Source: Coptodactyla brooksi (taxonomy: Eukaryota > Arthropoda > Insecta > Coleoptera > Scarabaeidae). From it: a stretch of DNA of 21,210 bases. The notes under the pieces are model-generated. The model was not told the DNA's origin. It did no database searches and saw only the letters and a list, made by a program, of their open reading frames with translations. The stretch lies in NCBI GenBank assembly GCA_033557675.1, contig JAWQRM010000590.1, positions 1-21,210 of the forward strand. The letters run 5' to 3'. Numbering within the stretch: position 1 is the first letter of the stretch; each line of letters begins with the position of its first letter. Shown in pieces: positions 19,949 to 21,210 of the stretch. The translations under genes were made by a program, and so were the position numbers.

Positions 19949-19949
19949 G

Positions 19950-20403
19950 ACTACTTTAAAGAGATTAAGACTATTTACGTTTTGTTTATGGGAACTATTA
20001 GAAATGCAGCTAGACACTCCACATGTCATGTGCCAACAAACGCTCTAAAGTTAGTCTTAGCAAAAACGAAATTTTTATTTTTATTTTGTAATTTGTAATT
20101 TCGATTTAATTTTGTTTTTTTGGTTACTATAGAAGTTTTAAACATGTCAGATGATTCCAGAAACAATAAAATCTGTCACTGAAATTAATAATTTAATGTC
20201 AGTAATCGTATATTTATTACTTAGGGTGGACGAAACTGAGACGAAGGTGGCAGAGATTGTATTTGATGCTTATATTCCAAGAAGCTTTCAGACAGTTTTT
20301 TTCAGAAGAGCAGACAAAACAATTTATTACTTCTTCTATTATTCTAATATAATGAGCTATGTAGTGCTGTGTTAATTAATGTTTTAAATAGTTAAAACAA
20401 TTT
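19950..20403. other. Spacer between minisatellite and foldback unit
   Basis: AT-rich. The 20151-20375 plus-strand frame (74 codons) has no recognisable domain and no splice or promoter context. Confidence 0.45.
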
Positions 20404-20534
20404 ACGAGGTGCGATCAAACAGTTCCGCAACTAACTCTACATCGAAAATCGTTTAGTTGGTTTGTTATTCACGTTTGTGTGAAGGTGCAATTGTGTCGCG
20501 CTGCGATTTTTACGATGGATAGAAAAAGAGCACA

Positions 20535-20558
20535 GCGTGTGCGTGTGTGTGTGTACAC
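20535..20558. repeat. GT microsatellite
   Basis: Short (GT)n run with one GC interruption, just after the mariner start codon in the left arm. The right arm has only a brief CACACACAC counterpart near 21080. Confidence 0.7.
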
Positions 20559-20625
20559 TTACAAAATATTATATTGTTCTATTTTATTTTAATTTCCAAA
20601 AGACTGCAACTGAAACATTTAACCG

Positions 20626-20811
20626 TTTCAACTATTAAATTGATATTTCAACTGTCAAGTTGAAGTTTTAGCTGTCAAATTGACGATTCAACTGTCAAAC
20701 TTACGTGTCAACTGTCAAATTGATGTTTCAACTGTCAAATTGACGTTTCCGTTGTCAAATTGGCGTTTCAACTGTCAAGCTGACGTTTCAACTGTCAAAT
20801 TGATGTTTCAA
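20626..20811 (+). repeat. Tandem 20-bp repeats, left arm
   Basis: Nine copies plus a partial of TTTCAACTGTCAAATTGACG, exact 20-bp period, with scattered substitutions. Confidence 0.92.
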
Positions 20812-20812
20812 C

Positions 20813-20990
20813 TTGAAATGTCAATTTGACAATTGAAACATCAATTTGACGGTTGCAGCATCAGTTTGACAGTTGAAACGTTAATTTGACAGTTGAAACG
20901 TCAGCTTGACAGTTGAAACGTCAATTTGACGGTTGAAACGTCAATTTGACAGTTGAAACGAAAGTTTAACAGTAGAAACGTTAATCTGGA
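20813..20990 (-). repeat. Tandem 20-bp repeats, right arm (inverted)
   Basis: About nine copies of the same 20-bp unit in reverse orientation, e.g. AGTTGAAACGTCAATTTGAC. The first copy is two bases short, exactly at the turn TTTCAA-C-TTGAAA (20806-20818). The last copies (from 20951) are the most diverged. Confidence 0.92.
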
Positions 20991-21210
20991 TTCGTTAATT
21001 TAACAAAATTGAAATATTGAGCAGTTGAAACTGTTAAATGTTTCAGTTGCAGTCTTTTGTAAATTCAAACAAAATTTCACACACACTATTCTTTTTTATC
21101 CATCGTAAAAATCGCAGTGCGGTACAGTAGCACCTTCACACAAACATGAATAACAAACCAACACTGTAACTTGCAACGCAGTATCGTGCGACATGTGCCT
21201 ACTGCCATCT

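Larger units (their letters stand above)
20405..21162. mobile_element. Foldback element built from inverted mariner 5' ends and 20-bp repeats
   Basis: The left end is CGAGGTGCGATCAAACAGTT after TA (20403-20404), a mariner-type terminus related to the one at 3873. From GTTGGTTTG (20456) to CAAACCAAC (21162) the sequence is a large inverted repeat centred at about 20812. Both arms carry a mariner 5' leader and the first codons of a transposase: ATG at 20515 gives MDRKRAQRV, and in the inverted arm ATG at 21103-21101 gives MDKKE then a stop. Inside are GACTGCAACTGAAACATTTAA and then tandem 20-bp repeats that switch orientation at the centre. The right outer end beyond 21162 no longer matches and runs to the window edge, so the right terminus may be incomplete. 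Confidence 0.75.

Noticed and set aside
19468..20048. Long Lys/Tyr- and Phe/Gln-rich frames on both strands
   Set aside because: They are produced by the 9-bp minisatellite and change with its phase.
1..21210. tRNA, rRNA or CRISPR features
   Set aside because: No cloverleaf, rRNA block or spaced direct repeats were found. The only tRNA-like signal is the doubtful SINE head at 9845-9970.

Overview
The window looks like nuclear DNA of an insect. It is very AT-rich and gene-poor, has short introns, and carries several unrelated dead mariner-type transposons. No prokaryotic features are present: no operons, no ribosome-binding sites and no CRISPR. I cannot name the species from the sequence.

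One protein gene can be identified with confidence. On the minus strand, between 5983 and 8955, lie the last four exons of an SLC7-type amino-acid transporter (the light subunit of heteromeric LAT/y+LAT transporters, closest in feel to insect minidiscs-like proteins). All four exons join in frame through GT-AG introns of 106, 59 and 2042 bp and end at a TGA, with AATAAA about 120 bp further on. The 5' exons are not visible, so either the next intron runs past the right edge (more than 12 kb) or I missed small exons.

Region by region: 26-1040 is a complete but internally deleted mariner-like element with 89-bp inverted ends. 2820-3494 is a second, different dead mariner. 3873-4347 is a third on the minus strand. 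5857-8955 is the transporter 3' end, with a same-strand non-LTR retrotransposon tail (7107-7740) in its large intron. 9845-9970 may be an old tRNA-derived SINE. 10797-10937 is a short unassigned coding-like island. 11592-11739 is a hairpin-shaped inverted-repeat unit. 11935-12880 is a fourth mariner whose middle was triplicated together with blocks of a TTTGCAAA repeat. 13000-17400 is mostly featureless. 17422-17623 is a possible terminal exon of an unknown gene. 19528-19948 is a 9-bp minisatellite. 20405-21162 is a foldback structure: two inverted copies of a mariner 5' end, with 20-bp tandem repeats filling both arms.

The genes do not form a pathway. The window is best read as the 3' end of one transporter gene set in a graveyard of DNA transposons, with two places (about 12.1-12.6 kb and 20.4-21.2 kb) where a dead mariner appears to have turned into satellite-like or foldback DNA. 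I saw no clear new biological system. The foldback unit and the amplified mariner are the most unusual structures.
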